Assembly: GCA_031274115.1 (NCBI GenBank)
Contig: JAISQP010000199.1
Span: forward strand, 1-6,596
Direction: 5' to 3'
Source of the DNA: Synergistaceae bacterium
Lineage (GTDB): Bacteria > Synergistota > Synergistia > Synergistales > Synergistaceae
DNA: 6,596 nt
Below the pieces are notes generated by a model that had not been told where the DNA came from, did not search any database, and saw nothing but the letters and a program-made list of their open reading frames with translations. Position 1 is the first letter of the stretch. Each line of letters opens with the position of its first letter. Shown here one piece after another: positions 5,531 through 6,596 of the stretch. A program made the translations under genes and the position numbers.

Positions 5531-6478
5531 TTATCTCCGCTCCGGGATCAGCACCTCGTCGCCCAGCGGAATCGAAAGCTCCTGTCCTACGCGGAGCAGA
5601 TTCGGATTATCCAGGTTGTTGACCTTTGCGAGAAGCGTCCACGCCGAACCCTCTCCGTAGAGTTTTTTCGCTATTATCCACAGACTGTCGCCTCTGTTGA
5701 CCTTGTAGGAGCGGTCGATTGCGAGATCTCTTATATCGACCTCGGTTACTCCCGGCACCTCCCAGAGCGCTTGTTCCACGAGGTAGCGGACGTAAAGATT
5801 CGGTATTCTGCCTGAAGCCTTCAGAGAGTTGCCGGAGCGTTCGACCACGACCTCTATTCGGCCGATATCCCGCCCCGCCGAGGCCTTTCTGCGCGTGAAT
5901 CCCATGCTGTAGGTTCCGTCTTCGAGGCTTTCCGCCGGGGTTATCGTCTCCGTCGCGGCTAACGCCGAGGGACCGGGGATATATACCATATCCTTTATGA
6001 CCGAGTCATACTCGTAGTGGAAGCGTCCGGTGAGGTTCTGAACAGCCAGAGGACCTTCCGCCCACTTCTCCAGCGCAGTGTAACCTTTGGCTCCGCCCCA
6101 GCCCGCGAGGCAGAGGAGAACCAGCAGAAGCGCTCCTCTCGCTACCACGCCTATCCTGTGGCGTATGAGCGCGGTTGAGGGCGATTTGGCGATGCTCTGC
6201 ATCGTGACGGCGGTTCTCTTGAGCGCTGGGTTGCCGGGCTGCAGCTCGCTCGCCCGGTTCCATAGATCCTTCGCCTTCTCGTATTTGCTCTGTTGAAAAT
6301 AAATGCGGGCAAGGAGGTCCATGGCATGAGGATTTTGCGATTCCTCCTTGAAAATCAGACGAAACAAAAGGGGTTCCGCGCGATAGATGTCGATGTTCCA
6401 TGCGATATGCTGCGCGCGCCATACTATCGCTGACTCCACGAGCGCGGCGACTGCCTTGATCTTCTGCATTCCGTCCAT
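5531..6478 (-). CDS. Membrane-anchored TPR/BON-like/LysM domain protein
   Basis: 315 residues from the ATG at 6478. Residues about 51-84 look like one TPR unit (HAMDLLARIYFQQSKYEKAK onward). Residues about 110-130 (VVARGALLLVLLCLAGWGG) form one membrane helix preceded by Arg/His, so the N-terminus should be cytoplasmic and the rest outside. Residues 205-253 resemble a BON domain (IGRIEVVVERSG, then VEQALWEVPGVTEVDI). Residues 257-304 are a LysM domain (YKVNRGDSLWIIAKKLYG ending in LRVGQELSIP), which in the family binds peptidoglycan. A role at the cell wall, linking a cytoplasmic partner through the TPR to peptidoglycan, is inference. The start is uncertain: the ATG has GAGGAG only 3 nt away, while the frame is open for 31 more codons to a CTG at 6571 that has GGAGGT 8 nt upstream. 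The gene is terminated separately from the downstream operon. Confidence 0.88.
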   Translation of the reverse strand: MDGMQKIKAVAALVESAIVWRAQHIAWNIDIYRAEPLLFRLIFKEESQNPHAMDLLARIYFQQSKYEKAKDLWNRASELQPGNPALKRTAVTMQSIAKSPSTALIRHRIGVVARGALLLVLLCLAGWGGAKGYTALEKWAEGPLAVQNLTGRFHYEYDSVIKDMVYIPGPSALAATETITPAESLEDGTYSMGFTRRKASAGRDIGRIEVVVERSGNSLKASGRIPNLYVRYLVEQALWEVPGVTEVDIRDLAIDRSYKVNRGDSLWIIAKKLYGEGSAWTLLAKVNNLDNPNLLRVGQELSIPLGDEVLIPERR

Positions 6479-6563
6479 GATCTCCTCAGTGAACGCTCCG
6501 AGACCGCTCTCCGGCGCCTCCGGAAGCCTTACGTCGGATGGGGTTATATGGCGTCTTGCATGC

Positions 6564-6596
6564 TCAACCAGCGTTATCTACCTCCGTTGCCTCTTG
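6564..6596 (-). CDS. Possible C-terminal end of an upstream gene (partial)
   Basis: The frame ending at the TGA at 6564-6566 reads QEATEVDNAG then stop, and would be the last ten codons of a gene that begins outside the window. An acidic tail ending 4-8 nt into the possible CTG start of the LysM gene would be a normal operon overlap. The other two minus frames also stop within this stretch, so the assignment is weak and no product can be named. Confidence 0.25.
   Translation of the reverse strand, partial: QEATEVDNAG

Overview
All genes supported in this 6.6 kb window lie on the minus strand, so transcription runs from high to low coordinates. The DNA is moderately GC-rich and looks like a bacterial chromosome. 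Strong GGGAGG-type ribosome binding sites, frequent TTG starts, abutting genes and oxygen-labile Fe-S hydratase families suggest an anaerobe. A Synergistota-like or Clostridia-like fermenter is my best guess, but this is inference and no marker gene settles it. There are no RNA genes, CRISPR arrays, insertion sequences or attachment sites.

Right end (about 5450-6596): a membrane-anchored protein with an N-terminal TPR-like segment, one membrane helix, a BON-like domain and a C-terminal LysM domain. It ends in a clear intrinsic terminator (5451-5490). Its start is uncertain: the frame stays open upstream to a possible CTG start at 6571, which overlaps what may be the last codons of another gene.

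Centre (322-5334): one tightly packed operon with its own promoter (5306-5334). Gene order is a FadR/FCD-type GntR regulator, an HD-domain phosphohydrolase, then two consecutive large+small subunit pairs of the aconitase/isopropylmalate isomerase family. The regulator is probably autoregulated. An imperfect FadR-like palindrome sits at the predicted transcription start (5289-5299), and a perfect palindrome with the same core lies about 130 bp upstream (5421-5431).

The two hydro-lyase pairs are different from each other. Pair 2 (817-2073 and 322-816) is a regular HacA/LeuC-type large subunit with a matching small subunit. Pair 1 (2637-3926 and 2079-2600) has a divergent large subunit: the three cluster cysteines are present, but the usual Asp-His active-site dyad reads Asp-Leu. 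Neither small subunit carries the YLRT loop typical of isopropylmalate isomerase, and no leuA or leuB is in the window. The operon therefore looks more like an inducible hydroxy-acid hydratase/isomerase system than leucine biosynthesis. Its substrates cannot be read from the sequence.

Left end (1-259): the start of a pyridoxamine-phosphate-oxidase-like flavin-binding protein, cut by the window edge. It has a good ribosome binding site and a possible extended -10 promoter of its own.
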